DNA from: Streptococcus mitis
Lineage (GTDB): Bacteria; Bacillota; Bacilli; Lactobacillales; Streptococcaceae
Direction of reading: 5' to 3'
Length of the DNA: 39,807 nucleotides
Assembly (NCBI RefSeq): GCF_946190275.1
Contig: NZ_CAMHZQ010000018.1
Location: forward strand, 1 to 39,807
A program made the position numbers and the translations under genes. Under the pieces are notes generated by a model. The model saw nothing but the letters and a program-made list of their open reading frames with translations. It had not been told where the DNA came from and made no database searches. Of the stretch, positions 6,893 to 17,091 are shown piece after piece. Position 1 is the stretch's first letter. The number at the start of each line of letters is the position of its first letter.

Positions 6893-9800
6893 ATGGATAA
6901 ACGTATTTTTGTTGAAAAAAAGGCTGATTTTCAGGTCAAGTCAGAGAGTTTGGTTAGAGAACTCCAGCATAACTTGGGGCTTTCAACTTTGAAAAGTATT
7001 CGCATCGTGCAAGTGTATGATGTCTTTAACTTGGCAGAGGGCTTGTTTGCACCTGCAGAGAAACACATTTTCTCTGAGCAGGTGACAGACCATGTCTTGG
7101 ATGAATCAGTTGTGCAGGCGGATCTTGCCAACTATGCTTTCTTTGCGATTGAAAGCCTACCAGGGCAGTTTGACCAGCGTGCAGCTTCTTCGCAAGAAGC
7201 CTTGCTTTTGTTGGGAAGTTCGAGTGATGTGACAGTCAATACCGCTCAACTTTACTTAGTCAATAAAGATATTGATGCGACTGAGTTGGAAGCGGTCAAG
7301 AACTATCTGCTCAATCCAGTTGATTCTCGTTTCAAGGACATCACGACAGGGATTGCCAAGCAGGAATTTTCAGAGTCAGACAAGACCATTCCTAAATTGA
7401 CTTTCTTTGAAAACTATACAGCAGAAGACTTTGCTCGCTACAAGGCCGAGCAAGGGATGGCTATGGAAGTGGATGATTTGCTCTTTATCCAAGACTACTT
7501 TAAGTCAATCGGGCGCGTGCCAACTGAGACTGAACTCAAGGTTTTGGACACTTACTGGTCTGACCACTGCCGTCACACGACTTTTGAGACAGAGTTGAAA
7601 CACATCGACTTTTCAGCTTCTAAATTCCAAAAGCAATTGCAGTCAACCTATGAAAAATATATTGCCATGCGTGAGGAGTTGGGGCGTTCTGAAAAACCGC
7701 AAACCTTGATGGATATGGCGACTATTTTCGGTCGTTATGAGCGTGCCAATGGACGTTTGGATGACATGGAAGTGTCTGACGAAATTAATGCTTGCTCAGT
7801 AGAAATCGAAGTGGATGTTGATGGTGTGAAAGAGCCATGGCTCCTAATGTTCAAGAATGAAACTCACAACCACCCAACTGAGATTGAGCCATTTGGTGGG
7901 GCTGCTACCTGTATCGGTGGTGCTATTCGTGACCCATTGTCAGGTCGTTCTTATGTTTACCAAGCTATGCGGATCTCAGGTGCGGGTGATATTACAGCAC
8001 CGATTTCGGAAACGCGTGCTGGGAAGCTGCCACAACAGGTTGTTTCTAAAACAGCTGCTCATGGTTATTCTTCATATGGTAACCAGATTGGGCTTGCGAC
8101 GACCTACGTTCGTGAGTATTTCCATCCAGGCTTTGTAGCTAAACGCATGGAGCTTGGTGCTGTTGTCGGAGCGGCTCCTAAGGGCAATGTGGTCCGTGAA
8201 AAACCGGAAGCGGGTGATGTCATTATCCTCCTTGGAGGTAAGACTGGACGTGATGGTGTCGGTGGTGCGACAGGTTCTTCTAAGGTACAAACAGTTGAGT
8301 CCGTGGAAACTGCTGGAGCTGAGGTTCAGAAAGGGAATGCCATCGAAGAACGCAAGATTCAACGCCTTTTCCGTAATGGCGATGCGACTCGTTTTATCAA
8401 AAAATCAAATGATTTTGGCGCTGGTGGTGTCTGTGTAGCTATTGGTGAATTAGCAGACGGTCTTGAAATCGACATCAACAAGGTGCCTCTTAAATACCAA
8501 GGCTTGAATGGCACAGAAATTGCTATCTCTGAATCTCAAGAACGGATGGCTGTGGTGGTTCGTCCTGAGGATGTAGATGCCTTCGTTGTAGAATGTAACA
8601 AAGAAAATATTGACGCTGTTGTCGTGGCGACAGTAACTGAAAAACCAAATCTGGTTATGCACTGGAATGGCGAAACGATTGTAGACTTGGAACGCCGTTT
8701 CCTTGACACCAATGGTGTGCGCGTGGTCGTTGATGCCAAGGTTGTGGACAAGGATGTCAAACTCCCAGAAGAGCGTACAACAAGCGTAGAAACACTTGAA
8801 GCTGATACCCTTGCGGTTCTATCTGATTTGAACCATGCGAGTCAAAAAGGATTGCAGACTATCTTTGATTGCTCTGTTGGTCGTTCAACGGTCAATCACC
8901 CACTTGGTGGTCGCTATCAACTCACTCCAACTGAAGCTTCTGTGCAGAAATTGCCAGTTCAACACGGTGTGACTCATACTGCGTCAGTCATGGCTCAAGG
9001 TTTCAACCCATATGTAGCTGAATGGTCTCCATACCACGGTGCTGTCTATGCGGTGATCGAAGCAACTGCTCGTTTGGTTGCTACTGGTGCCAACTGGTCT
9101 AAGGCTCGCTTCTCTTACCAAGAGTACTTCGAGCGCATGGATAAACAAGCAGCGCGTTTTGGTCAGCCAGTAGCAGCTCTCCTAGGCTCTATCGAGGCAC
9201 AAATTCAGCTTGGTTTGCCATCTATCGGTGGTAAGGACTCCATGTCTGGTACTTTTGAAGAATTGACCGTTCCGCCAACCTTGGTCGCTTTTGGGGTGAC
9301 GACAGCGGATAGCCGTAAGGTGCTTTCGCCAGAGTTCAAGAATGCTGGTGAAAACATCTACTACATCCCAGGTCAAGCCCTCTCTGCAGAAATTGATTTT
9401 GACTTGATTAAGTCTAACTTTGCTCAGTTTGAAGACATCCAAGCTGGCCACAAAGTGACATCTGCATCAGCTGTTAAATATGGTGGTGTGGTTGAAAGTT
9501 TGGCACTTGCTACTTTTGGAAATCATATCGGTGCAGAAGTAGCCTTGCCTGAACTTGAAACGGCTTTGACAGCTCAATTGGGTGGATTTGTCTTTACTTC
9601 TCCTGAAGAAATTGCTGGAGTAGAGAAAATCGGTCAAACAAGTGCAGACTTTACACTCCTTGTCAACGGTGTGAAGCTAGATGGACACAAACTTGACAGT
9701 GCCTTCCAAGGAAAATTGGAAGAAGTTTACCCAACAGAATTTGCTCAAGCCAAAGAACTAGCTGAAGTACCAGCTGTGGTATCAGATGTTGTGATTAAAG

Positions 9801-10618
9801 CAAAAGAAAAGGTTGAAAAACCTGTGGTTTACATCCCAGTATTCCCAGGCACCAACTCGGAATATGACTCAGCCAAGGCATTTGAGAAAGAAGGTGCAGA
9901 GGTCAACTTGGTGCCATTTGTGACCTTGAATGAAGAGGCTATTGTCAAGTCGGTTGAAACTATGGTTGACAACATCAATAAAGCTAACATTCTCTTCTTT
10001 GCAGGTGGATTCTCAGCTGCGGACGAGCCAGATGGTTCAGCCAAGTTTATTGTCAATATTCTGCTTAATGAAAAAGTGCGTGTGGCTATTGATAGCTTTA
10101 TCGCCCGTGGTGGCTTGATTATCGGTATCTGTAATGGATTCCAGGCCTTGGTCAAATCAGGTCTTCTTCCATACGGAAATTTTGAAGATGCCAGCAGTAC
10201 GAGCCCAACCCTCTTCTACAATGATGCCAACCAACACGTGGCCAAGATGGTAGAAACTCGCATTGCCAATACTAACTCACCATGGCTTGCTGGAGTGCAA
10301 GTGGGCGATATCCATGCTATTCCTGTTTCACACGGTGAAGGGAAATTTGTCGTGACGGCTGAGGAATTCGCTGAACTCCGTGACAATGGACAAATTTTCA
10401 GTCAATACGTTGACTTTGACGGCAAACCAAGTATGGATTCTAAGTACAATCCGAATGGTTCTGTTCATGCCATCGAAGGAATTACCAGCAAGAACGGCCA
10501 AATCATCGGTAAAATGGGCCACTCAGAACGTTATGAAGACGGTCTTTTCCAAAACATCCCAGGAAATAAAGATCAGCATCTGTTCGCGTCGGCGGTTAAA
10601 TACTTTACTGGAAAATAA
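6893..10618 (+). CDS. purL: PurL: FGAM synthase (single-chain)
   Basis: Phosphoribosylformylglycinamidine synthase is glutamine- and ATP-dependent and performs step 4. The large 1241-residue form fuses the N-terminal, AIRS-like synthase and C-terminal glutamine amidotransferase domains. Visible motifs are DTYWSDHCRHTTF, FKNETHNHPTEIEPFGGAAT, and in the amidotransferase the nucleophile loop GICNGFQALVKSG and the His segment SHGEGKFV. A TTG one codon earlier is in frame, but the ATG at 6893 follows AAAGGA with good spacing and gives the usual length. Confidence 0.97.
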   Translation: MDKRIFVEKKADFQVKSESLVRELQHNLGLSTLKSIRIVQVYDVFNLAEGLFAPAEKHIFSEQVTDHVLDESVVQADLANYAFFAIESLPGQFDQRAASSQEALLLLGSSSDVTVNTAQLYLVNKDIDATELEAVKNYLLNPVDSRFKDITTGIAKQEFSESDKTIPKLTFFENYTAEDFARYKAEQGMAMEVDDLLFIQDYFKSIGRVPTETELKVLDTYWSDHCRHTTFETELKHIDFSASKFQKQLQSTYEKYIAMREELGRSEKPQTLMDMATIFGRYERANGRLDDMEVSDEINACSVEIEVDVDGVKEPWLLMFKNETHNHPTEIEPFGGAATCIGGAIRDPLSGRSYVYQAMRISGAGDITAPISETRAGKLPQQVVSKTAAHGYSSYGNQIGLATTYVREYFHPGFVAKRMELGAVVGAAPKGNVVREKPEAGDVIILLGGKTGRDGVGGATGSSKVQTVESVETAGAEVQKGNAIEERKIQRLFRNGDATRFIKKSNDFGAGGVCVAIGELADGLEIDINKVPLKYQGLNGTEIAISESQERMAVVVRPEDVDAFVVECNKENIDAVVVATVTEKPNLVMHWNGETIVDLERRFLDTNGVRVVVDAKVVDKDVKLPEERTTSVETLEADTLAVLSDLNHASQKGLQTIFDCSVGRSTVNHPLGGRYQLTPTEASVQKLPVQHGVTHTASVMAQGFNPYVAEWSPYHGAVYAVIEATARLVATGANWSKARFSYQEYFERMDKQAARFGQPVAALLGSIEAQIQLGLPSIGGKDSMSGTFEELTVPPTLVAFGVTTADSRKVLSPEFKNAGENIYYIPGQALSAEIDFDLIKSNFAQFEDIQAGHKVTSASAVKYGGVVESLALATFGNHIGAEVALPELETALTAQLGGFVFTSPEEIAGVEKIGQTSADFTLLVNGVKLDGHKLDSAFQGKLEEVYPTEFAQAKELAEVPAVVSDVVIKAKEKVEKPVVYIPVFPGTNSEYDSAKAFEKEGAEVNLVPFVTLNEEAIVKSVETMVDNINKANILFFAGGFSAADEPDGSAKFIVNILLNEKVRVAIDSFIARGGLIIGICNGFQALVKSGLLPYGNFEDASSTSPTLFYNDANQHVAKMVETRIANTNSPWLAGVQVGDIHAIPVSHGEGKFVVTAEEFAELRDNGQIFSQYVDFDGKPSMDSKYNPNGSVHAIEGITSKNGQIIGKMGHSERYEDGLFQNIPGNKDQHLFASAVKYFTGK

Positions 10619-10711
10619 GACTTACAGATTTTCTAATAGATAGTATCAGTAATGTAAAAGTCATGTAGATTTAGCTCTTGGTGCTACACAAATAAAAATT
10701 AGGTATATAAA

Positions 10712-12154
10712 ATGACATACGAAGTAAAATCTCTTAATGAAGAATGTGGTGTTTTCGGTATCTGGGGACATCCAGATGCTGCTAAATTGACTTATTTTGG
10801 TCTCCACAGTCTTCAACACCGTGGTCAGGAGGGGGCAGGAATCCTTTCCAATGACCAAGGAAAACTAAAGCGCCATCGTGACATGGGACTTTTATCAGAA
10901 GTGTTCAGAAATCCTGCTAACTTAGATAAATTGACGGGGACTGGTGCGATTGGGCATGTGCGTTACGCGACTGCTGGCGAAGCTTCTGTAGATAATATCC
11001 AGCCCTTCCTCTTCCGTTTTCACGATATGCAGTTTGGGTTGGCTCATAATGGAAATCTGACCAATGCAGCCTCTCTCAAGAAAGAACTGGAACAAAGAGG
11101 AGCGATTTTCAGCGCGACTTCGGACTCTGAAATCTTGGCTCACCTCATTCGTCGCAGTCATAATCCGAACTTGATGGGCAAAATCAAGGAGGCGCTCAGT
11201 CTTGTCAAAGGTGGTTTTGCCTATATCTTGCTGTTTGAGGACAAGTTGATTGCGGCTCTTGACCCCAATGGTTTCCGTCCGCTTTCTATCGGGAAAATGG
11301 CTAACGGAGCGGTGGTTGTTTCCTCTGAAACCTGTGCTTTTGAGGTTATTGGTGCTGAATGGATTCGTGATTTGAAGCCAGGTGAGATTGTGATCATTGA
11401 TGACAAGGGCATCCAGTATGATAGCTATACAGATGATACTCAGTTAGCAATCTGTTCCATGGAGTATATCTACTTTGCTCGCCCTGATTCTAACATTCAT
11501 GGTGTCAATGTCCATACGGCACGTAAACGTATGGGTGCCCAATTGGCGCGTGAATTCAAGCATGAGGCGGATATCGTGGTTGGTGTGCCCAATTCTTCCC
11601 TCAGCGCGGCTATGGGATTTGCGGAAGAATCTGGTTTGCCAAATGAAATGGGTCTTATCAAGAACCAATACACCCAACGTACCTTTATCCAACCGACTCA
11701 AGAATTGCGGGAGCAAGGGGTGCGGATGAAACTGTCTGCTGTTTCAGGCGTTGTAAAAGGCAAGCGTGTGGTTATGATTGATGACTCTATTGTACGTGGA
11801 ACAACCTCTCGTCGGATTGTTCAACTCTTGAAAGAAGCGGGTGCGACTGAGGTTCACGTTGCTATTGGTAGTCCAGCGCTAGCTTATCCATGTTTCTACG
11901 GGATTGATATCCAAACCCGTCAGGAGCTGATTGCGGCCAATCATACGGTTGAAGAAACGCGTCAAATCATTGGTGCGGACAGTCTGACCTATCTTTCTGT
12001 TGAAGGGTTGATTGATTCAATTGGTATTGAAACAGATGCACCAAATGGTGGTCTCTGTGTTGCTTACTTTGACGGTGACTACCCAACACCTCTCTACGAT
12101 TATGAAGAAGACTATCGTCGAAGTTTGGAAGAAAAGACCAGTTTTTACAAATAG
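10712..12154 (+). CDS. purF: PurF: glutamine PRPP amidotransferase
   Basis: This enzyme makes phosphoribosylamine from PRPP and glutamine, the first committed step. The product is 480 residues. The precursor has a short propeptide before Cys12 (EECGVFGIWG), which becomes the catalytic N-terminal cysteine. The PRPP loop VVMIDDSIVRGTTSRR is intact near residue 350. It is separated from purL by 93 bases with no clear terminator. The next 300 bases are disturbed by a BOX element. Confidence 0.97.
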   Translation: MTYEVKSLNEECGVFGIWGHPDAAKLTYFGLHSLQHRGQEGAGILSNDQGKLKRHRDMGLLSEVFRNPANLDKLTGTGAIGHVRYATAGEASVDNIQPFLFRFHDMQFGLAHNGNLTNAASLKKELEQRGAIFSATSDSEILAHLIRRSHNPNLMGKIKEALSLVKGGFAYILLFEDKLIAALDPNGFRPLSIGKMANGAVVVSSETCAFEVIGAEWIRDLKPGEIVIIDDKGIQYDSYTDDTQLAICSMEYIYFARPDSNIHGVNVHTARKRMGAQLAREFKHEADIVVGVPNSSLSAAMGFAEESGLPNEMGLIKNQYTQRTFIQPTQELREQGVRMKLSAVSGVVKGKRVVMIDDSIVRGTTSRRIVQLLKEAGATEVHVAIGSPALAYPCFYGIDIQTRQELIAANHTVEETRQIIGADSLTYLSVEGLIDSIGIETDAPNGGLCVAYFDGDYPTPLYDYEEDYRRSLEEKTSFYK

Positions 12155-12170
12155 ACAATAGATCCTCCAT

Positions 12171-12235
12171 TAAAGAAAAGGAATATAAAAATGACAAATA
12201 AGAATGCATACGCTCCACGTCTCACTACTGACTAA
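12171..12235 (+). pseudogene. Duplicated fragment of the purM start
   Basis: Bases 12171-12215 match 12453-12497 at about 40 of 45 positions: the ribosome-binding site AAAGAAAAGGAA, the ATG and the first nine codons (MTNKNAYA here, MANKNAYA in purM). The frame then runs into unrelated DNA and stops at 12235. An 8-bp inverted repeat (CTACTGAC 12225-12232 / GTCAGTAG 12250-12257) follows. This is a second, abortive purM start upstream of the BOX element, not a functional gene. Confidence 0.8.
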
Positions 12236-12301
12236 AAGCTAAAGCATTTGTCAGTAGACGCTTTCTCCTGTGGGACAAAGCTAGAACCCTGACTAGTATT
12301 T

Positions 12302-12410
12302 TTATACTCTTCGAAAATCAAATTCAAACCACGTCAGCTTCACCTTGCCGTACCCAAGTACAGCCTGCGGCTAGCTTCCTAGTTTGCTCTTTGATTTTCA
12401 TTGAGTATTA
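12302..12410 (+). repeat. BOX element (boxA-boxC, no boxB)
   Basis: It has the same ends as the copy at 2273 (ATACTCTTCGAAAATC ... TTTGATTTTCATTGAGTATTA) but lacks the boxB unit. It lies between purF and purM, downstream of a duplicated purM start fragment. It is about 109 bp, as expected for boxA plus boxC. It would form a stem in the pur mRNA. Confidence 0.9.
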
Positions 12411-12472
12411 GATAAAATAATTGTTTATCTAAAAATACGTCACAATCTTTCTCAAAGAAAAGGAACATAAAA

Positions 12473-13495
12473 ATGGCAAATAAAAATGCGTACGCTCAAT
12501 CTGGTGTGGATGTTGAAGCGGGTTATGAAGTTGTTGAACGGATCAAAAAGCACGTGGCTCGTACGGAGCGTGCAGGTGTCATGGGAGCTCTTGGTGGTTT
12601 TGGTGGTATGTTTGACCTTTCAAAAACAGGGGTTAAAGAACCCGTCTTGATTTCAGGAACTGACGGTGTCGGAACCAAGCTCATGTTGGCTATCAAGTAC
12701 GACAAGCACGATACTATCGGTCAGGACTGTGTAGCCATGTGTGTCAATGATATCATTGCTGCAGGTGCGGAGCCACTCTATTTCCTTGACTACGTAGCGA
12801 CAGGGAAGAATGAACCAGCTAAGCTAGAACAAGTTGTCGCTGGTGTGGCAGAAGGTTGTGTGCAGGCAGGTGCTGCCCTCATTGGTGGGGAAACGGCTGA
12901 AATGCCTGGCATGTACGGCGAAGATGACTATGACTTGGCTGGTTTTGCGGTCGGTGTGGCTGAAAAATCTCAAATCATTGACGGTTCAAAGGTGGCAGAA
13001 GGAGATGTTCTTCTCGGACTTGCTTCAAGTGGGATTCATTCCAATGGTTACTCTCTCGTCCGTCGTGTCTTTGCGGATTACACAGGTGAGGAAGTCTTGC
13101 CAGAATTGGAAGGCAAGCAACTCAAGGAAGTTCTTCTTGAGCCGACTCGTATCTATGTCAAGGCTGTTTTGCCACTCATCAAGGAAGAGTTGGTCAACGG
13201 CATTGCCCACATCACTGGTGGTGGCTTTATCGAAAATGTCCCTCGTATGTTTGTAGCTGACCTAGCAGCTGAGATTGAGGAAAGCAAAGTTCCAGTGCTT
13301 CCTATTTTCAAAGCTCTTGAAAAATATGGTAAAATCAAACATGAAGAAATGTTTGAAATCTTCAATATGGGTGTGGGGCTTATGTTGGCAGTTAGCCCTG
13401 AAAATGTAACTCGTATCAAGGAATTGTTGGATGAACCAGTCTATGAAATTGGTCGCATCGTCAAGAAAGAAAACGAAAGTGTCATCATCAAATGA
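12473..13495 (+). CDS. purM: PurM: AIR synthase
   Basis: Phosphoribosylaminoimidazole synthase closes the imidazole ring with ATP, step 5. The product is 340 residues with the AIRS-family motif [13 protein letters not shown] near residue 63, the CVNDI segment and [18 protein letters not shown] precedes the ATG by 8 bases. Its last codons overlap the purN start by 4 bases (ATGA), showing translational coupling. Confidence 0.97.
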   Translation: MANKNAYAQSGVDVEAGYEVVERIKKHVARTERAGVMGALGGFGGMFDLSKTGVKEPVLISGTDGVGTKLMLAIKYDKHDTIGQDCVAMCVNDIIAAGAEPLYFLDYVATGKNEPAKLEQVVAGVAEGCVQAGAALIGGETAEMPGMYGEDDYDLAGFAVGVAEKSQIIDGSKVAEGDVLLGLASSGIHSNGYSLVRRVFADYTGEEVLPELEGKQLKEVLLEPTRIYVKAVLPLIKEELVNGIAHITGGGFIENVPRMFVADLAAEIEESKVPVLPIFKALEKYGKIKHEEMFEIFNMGVGLMLAVSPENVTRIKELLDEPVYEIGRIVKKENESVIIK

Positions 13496-14043
13496 AAAAA
13501 ATAGCGGTTTTTGCCTCTGGTAATGGCTCAAATTTTCAGGTGATTGCGGAACAATTTCCAGTAGAGTTTGTTTTTTCAGATCATCGTGACGCCTATGTGC
13601 TCGAACGTGCAGACAAGCTCGGCGTTCTGTCCTATGCTTTTGAACTCAAGGAGTTTGAGAGCAAGGCAGCCTACGAAGCAGCCATTGTGGAACTCTTGGA
13701 AGAGCACCAGATTGACTTGGTTTGTCTAGCAGGCTACATGAAAATTGTTGGGCCTACTTTACTGGCAGCTTATGAAGGCAGGATTATCAACATTCATCCA
13801 GCCTACTTGCCAGAATTTCCAGGAGCTCATGGGATTGAGGATGCTTGGAATGCTGGCGTTGCTGAGAGCGGCGTGACCATTCATTGGGTGGATTCAGGTG
13901 TGGATACAGGAAAGGTTATCAAACAAGTGCGTGTGCCACGGTTAGCTGATGATACGATTGAAAGTTTTGAAACTCGGATTCATGCCACCGAGTATCAGCT
14001 CTATCATCAAGTGTTGGAGAGTTTAGGTGTGGGTAGAAGATAA
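13492..14043 (+). CDS. purN: PurN: GAR formyltransferase
   Basis: This enzyme transfers a formyl group from 10-formyltetrahydrofolate to GAR, step 3. The product is 183 residues with the N-terminal ASGNGSNFQ nucleotide loop, the INIHPAYLP catalytic segment and the [11 protein letters not shown] aspartate region. It overlaps purM by 4 bases. A second, divergent copy of its last 47 codons is present at 14772-14915. Confidence 0.96.
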   Translation: MKKIAVFASGNGSNFQVIAEQFPVEFVFSDHRDAYVLERADKLGVLSYAFELKEFESKAAYEAAIVELLEEHQIDLVCLAGYMKIVGPTLLAAYEGRIINIHPAYLPEFPGAHGIEDAWNAGVAESGVTIHWVDSGVDTGKVIKQVRVPRLADDTIESFETRIHATEYQLYHQVLESLGVGRR

Positions 14044-14087
14044 TAAGTAAATCAAGTTTTGATTTTGCAATATTGCTAGGAGAAAAA

Positions 14088-14552
14088 ATGATTGAGATAA
14101 AATTAGTAGATGAGAGCAGTTTTCAGGCAGTGCTGGATTTGAAAATATCTGAAGCTGATGAACGAGCACGTTTCGTGTCTCCAAATGTACGCTCTTTAGC
14201 TGACGCATGGCTCTACCGAGAGAATGGGGATGTGTTTCCAATGGCAATTTATTGGAATGAGCTTGTAGTTGGTTTTCTCCTGTTGGAAATAGATAAGGAT
14301 GAAGCGGAATACTTTATCTGGCGGATAATGATTGGCCAGCAGTACCAAGGAAGAGGTTATGGACGAAAAGCCTTGGAAGTTCTAATCAAAAAGGCTCAGA
14401 TGGATAGCGATTGCAATCATATTATCGCAGATTATGTGGTTGGAAATGAAAAAATGAAGCACCTGTTGACTAGTTTGGGTTTTCAGGAAACAGGATTTAT
14501 AGAAGAAAATAACGAAGTCGCTATGCGCTTGGACCTAAAGAAAGAGGAATAG
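14088..14552 (+). CDS. GNAT-family N-acetyltransferase
   Basis: The 154-residue protein has the GNAT fold. The acetyl-CoA-binding motif A reads [15 protein letters not shown] (about residues 84-98), preceded by the beta-strand EYFIWRIMI and followed by [19 protein letters not shown], the usual motif B. The substrate is unknown; the sequence resembles spermidine/general amine acetyltransferases. A TTG at 14073 is in frame, but AGGAG at 14078-14082 fits the ATG at 14088. It is an accessory gene inside the pur operon, 44 bases after purN. Confidence 0.85.
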   Translation: MIEIKLVDESSFQAVLDLKISEADERARFVSPNVRSLADAWLYRENGDVFPMAIYWNELVVGFLLLEIDKDEAEYFIWRIMIGQQYQGRGYGRKALEVLIKKAQMDSDCNHIIADYVVGNEKMKHLLTSLGFQETGFIEENNEVAMRLDLKKEE

Positions 14553-14553
14553 A

Positions 14554-14706
14554 ATGACGAAAAAAGCCTTAATCAGCGTCTCAGACAAAGCGGGCATTGT
14601 TGAATTTGCCCAAGAACTTAAAAAACTGGGTTGGGAGATTATCTCGACAGGTAGGACCAAGGTTACCCTTGACAATGCTGGGGTGAGCACCAGTGCCATT
14701 GATGAT
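14554..14706 (+). pseudogene. 5' fragment of purH (duplicate)
   Basis: The first 51 codons read [20 protein letters not shown] and continue to [11 protein letters not shown], matching the start of the intact purH at 15539 almost residue for residue. After AIDD the homology ends and the frame continues into a 72-bp repeat and then out of frame. The fragment begins 2 bases after the acetyltransferase stop and keeps a ribosome-binding site (AAAGAGG), so a short nonsense-like product could be made. It has no catalytic domain. Confidence 0.9.
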
Positions 14707-14772
14707 TCATATGATATCTTTGATTTTAAATTGGAGTCAGTATTTGTTGAAAACGGTTTCAAACGGAGGTAT
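14701..14772 (+). repeat. 72-bp direct repeat, copy 1
   Basis: Bases 14701-14772 match 14922-14993 at about 66 of 72 positions. In one frame both encode [20 protein letters not shown] followed by KRRY. The ancestral gene was not recognised; it may be the 3' tail of a lost coding sequence. Confidence 0.85.
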
Positions 14773-14915
14773 CGGGTGTGGACACTGGTAAGATTATCAA
14801 ACAAGTCCGTGTGCCACGGTTAGCTGATGATACGATTGACAGTTTTGAAGCTCGCATCCATGAGGCAGAGTATAAGTTGTATCCAGAAGTAGTGAAGGCT
14901 CTATTTACAGATTGA
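14772..14915 (+). pseudogene. 3' fragment of purN (duplicate)
   Basis: One frame reads [20 protein letters not shown], continues IDSFEARIHEAEYKLYPEVV and stops at 14915. This matches the C-terminal 47 residues of purN (ending 14043), with a different last dozen residues. It is a headless fragment placed out of frame behind the purH fragment, so not a functional enzyme. The divergence from the intact purN suggests it came by recombination from another strain or species. Confidence 0.88.
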
Positions 14916-14921
14916 CTTTTT

Positions 14922-14993
14922 GATGATTCATATGATATCTTTGATTCAAAATTGGAGTCAGTGATTGTTGAAGACGGCTTCAAACGGAGGTAT
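14922..14993 (+). repeat. 72-bp direct repeat, copy 2
   Basis: This is the second copy of the 14701-14772 sequence (offset 221). Its end supplies the GGAGG ribosome-binding site for the VanZ-like gene starting at 14999. The repeat therefore now has a role in translating the next gene, whatever its origin. Confidence 0.85.
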
Positions 14994-14998
14994 TTGTA

Positions 14999-15514
14999 AT
15001 GTTAGAATCTAAAAAAACAACTCGATATGTATTTTATGTCTATCTGATGTTATTAACTTGGGGAATCTTATTTAAGTTTGAAACTAATCCTGAATTTATA
15101 GCATTTTTCTTAGCTCCAAGGTACATCAATTGGATTCCATTTTCAGAACCACTAATAGTAGATGGAAAAATTGTTTTTGCTGAAATGTTATTTAATCTGA
15201 TTTCCTTTATTCCATTAGGTGTTTGTTTCCCTCTGATAAAAACTAATTTATCTAGTTTAAGAATAGTCGGGACAGGTTTCTTGATTAGTCTATTGTTTGA
15301 GTGCTTACAGTATATTTTAGCAATAGGTATAACAGATATAACGGATTTGACTTTAAATACGCTAGGTGTTTGTGTAGGCTTACTGATTTACCAAATTTTT
15401 ATAAGAGTGTTCAAATCACAGACTAGAAAATGGGTCAATATCTTAGGTATGCTTAGCCTTGGTTTTGCTTATTTTGTTTTACTGTTACTGTTACTGCATT
15501 TAATTGGTGTTTAA
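14999..15514 (+). CDS. VanZ-family membrane protein
   Basis: The 171-residue integral membrane protein has about five helices. VanZ-family landmarks are seen: NWIPF near residue 44, NLISFIPLG (about 66-74), and ECLQYILAIGITDITDLTLNTLG (about 101-123), with the conserved E..Q, D..D and NTLG positions. VanZ proteins can give low-level teicoplanin resistance; the cellular role of this homologue is unknown. GGAGG is 8 bases before the ATG. It sits between the purN/purH debris and purH, as vanZ does in pneumococcal genomes. Confidence 0.85.
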   Translation: MLESKKTTRYVFYVYLMLLTWGILFKFETNPEFIAFFLAPRYINWIPFSEPLIVDGKIVFAEMLFNLISFIPLGVCFPLIKTNLSSLRIVGTGFLISLLFECLQYILAIGITDITDLTLNTLGVCVGLLIYQIFIRVFKSQTRKWVNILGMLSLGFAYFVLLLLLLHLIGV

Positions 15515-15538
15515 CTAATGATTAAAAAGGAGAATATA

Positions 15539-17086
15539 ATGACTAAACGCGCCTTAATCAGCGTCTCAGATAAAGCGGGCATTGTTGAATTGGCCCAAGA
15601 GCTCAAAAAACTGGGTTGGGAGATTATCTCGACGGGTGGGACCAAGGTTGTCCTTGACAATGCTGGGGTGGAGACCATTGCGATCGATGATGTGACGGGC
15701 TTCCCAGAGATGATGGATGGTCGTGTTAAGACCCTTCATCCAAATATCCACGGTGGGCTCCTCGCTCGTCGTGATTTGGATAGTCACCTGGAAGCGGCCA
15801 AAGACAATCAAATCGAGCTCATTGACCTTGTAGTGGTCAATCTCTATCCCTTTAAAGAAACGATTCTCAAACCAGACGTGACTTATGCTGATGCGGTGGA
15901 GAATATCGATATCGGCGGGCCATCTATGCTTCGTTCAGCAGCTAAAAACCATGCCAGCGTGACGGTTGTGGTAGACCCTGCTGACTATACAGTGGTTTTG
16001 GACGAGTTGTCAGCCAATGGTGAAACGACTTACCAAACGCGTCAACGTTTGGCAGCCAAAGTTTTTCGTCACACAGCGGCTTATGATGCCTTGATTGCAG
16101 AGTATTTTACAGCTCAAGTGGGTGAAAGCAAGCCTGAAAAGTTGACCTTGACTTATGACCTCAAGCAAGCCATGCGTTATGGGGAAAATCCTCAACAAGA
16201 CGCAGACTTCTACCAAAAAGCTTTGCCAACGGCTTACTCCATCGCTTCGGCTAAACAGCTCAACGGTAAAGAATTGTCATTCAACAATATCCGTGATGCG
16301 GATGCGGCCATTCGTATTATTCGTGATTTCAAAGACCGTCCAACTGTTGTGGCTCTCAAACACATGAACCCATGTGGAATCGGTCAGGCTGATAACATTG
16401 AGACTGCTTGGGACTACGCTTATGAGTCTGACCCAGTGTCTATCTTTGGTGGTATCGTTGTTCTTAACCGTGAGGTGGATGCTGCGACAGCTGAGAAGAT
16501 GCACGGCGTTTTCCTTGAAATCATCATTGCACCAAGCTATACGGATGAAGCCCTAGCCATTTTGACCAACAAAAAGAAAAACTTGCGTATCCTTGCCTTG
16601 CCATTTGATGCTCAAGAGGCCAGTGAAGTGGAAGCAGAATACACAGGTGTTGTCGGTGGACTTCTGGCGCAAAACCAAGACGTTGTCAAAGAAAGTCCAG
16701 CTGACTGGCAAGTGGTGACCAAACGCCAGCCAACTGAGACAGAAGCGACAGCTCTTGAGTTCGCTTGGAAAGCTATTAAATACGTCAAATCAAACGGAAT
16801 TATCGTGACCAACGACCACATGACACTTGGTGTTGGTCCAGGTCAAACTAACCGTGTGGCTTCAGTCCGTATTGCCATTGACCAAGCTAAAGACCGTCTT
16901 GACGGCGCTGTGCTTGCTTCGGATGCCTTCTTCCCATTCGCGGATAACGTGGAAGAAATCGCTAAAGCAGGTATCAAGGCCATCATCCAGCCAGGAGGGT
17001 CCGTCCGTGACCAAGAGTCTATCGAAGCTGCGGATAAATATGGCTTGACCATGGTCTTCACAGGCGTGAGACATTTTAGACATTAA
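15539..17086 (+). CDS. purH: PurH: AICAR transformylase / IMP cyclohydrolase
   Basis: This bifunctional enzyme performs the last two steps to IMP. The product is 515 residues. The N-terminal MGS-like cyclohydrolase domain has [14 protein letters not shown] and [11 protein letters not shown]. The C-terminal transformylase domain has [10 protein letters not shown] and [14 protein letters not shown]. An in-frame ATG at 15518 would add seven residues, but AAGGAG at 15528-15533 directs initiation at 15539. A hairpin after the gene ends the first transcription block. Confidence 0.97.
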   Translation: MTKRALISVSDKAGIVELAQELKKLGWEIISTGGTKVVLDNAGVETIAIDDVTGFPEMMDGRVKTLHPNIHGGLLARRDLDSHLEAAKDNQIELIDLVVVNLYPFKETILKPDVTYADAVENIDIGGPSMLRSAAKNHASVTVVVDPADYTVVLDELSANGETTYQTRQRLAAKVFRHTAAYDALIAEYFTAQVGESKPEKLTLTYDLKQAMRYGENPQQDADFYQKALPTAYSIASAKQLNGKELSFNNIRDADAAIRIIRDFKDRPTVVALKHMNPCGIGQADNIETAWDYAYESDPVSIFGGIVVLNREVDAATAEKMHGVFLEIIIAPSYTDEALAILTNKKKNLRILALPFDAQEASEVEAEYTGVVGGLLAQNQDVVKESPADWQVVTKRQPTETEATALEFAWKAIKYVKSNGIIVTNDHMTLGVGPGQTNRVASVRIAIDQAKDRLDGAVLASDAFFPFADNVEEIAKAGIKAIIQPGGSVRDQESIEAADKYGLTMVFTGVRHFRH

Positions 17087-17091
17087 GAAGC

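Noticed and set aside
2273..12410. BOX copies considered as CRISPR repeats or insertion-sequence ends
   Set aside because: There are only two copies, 10 kb apart, with the boxA/B/C modular pattern; no spacers, transposase or paired terminal repeats.
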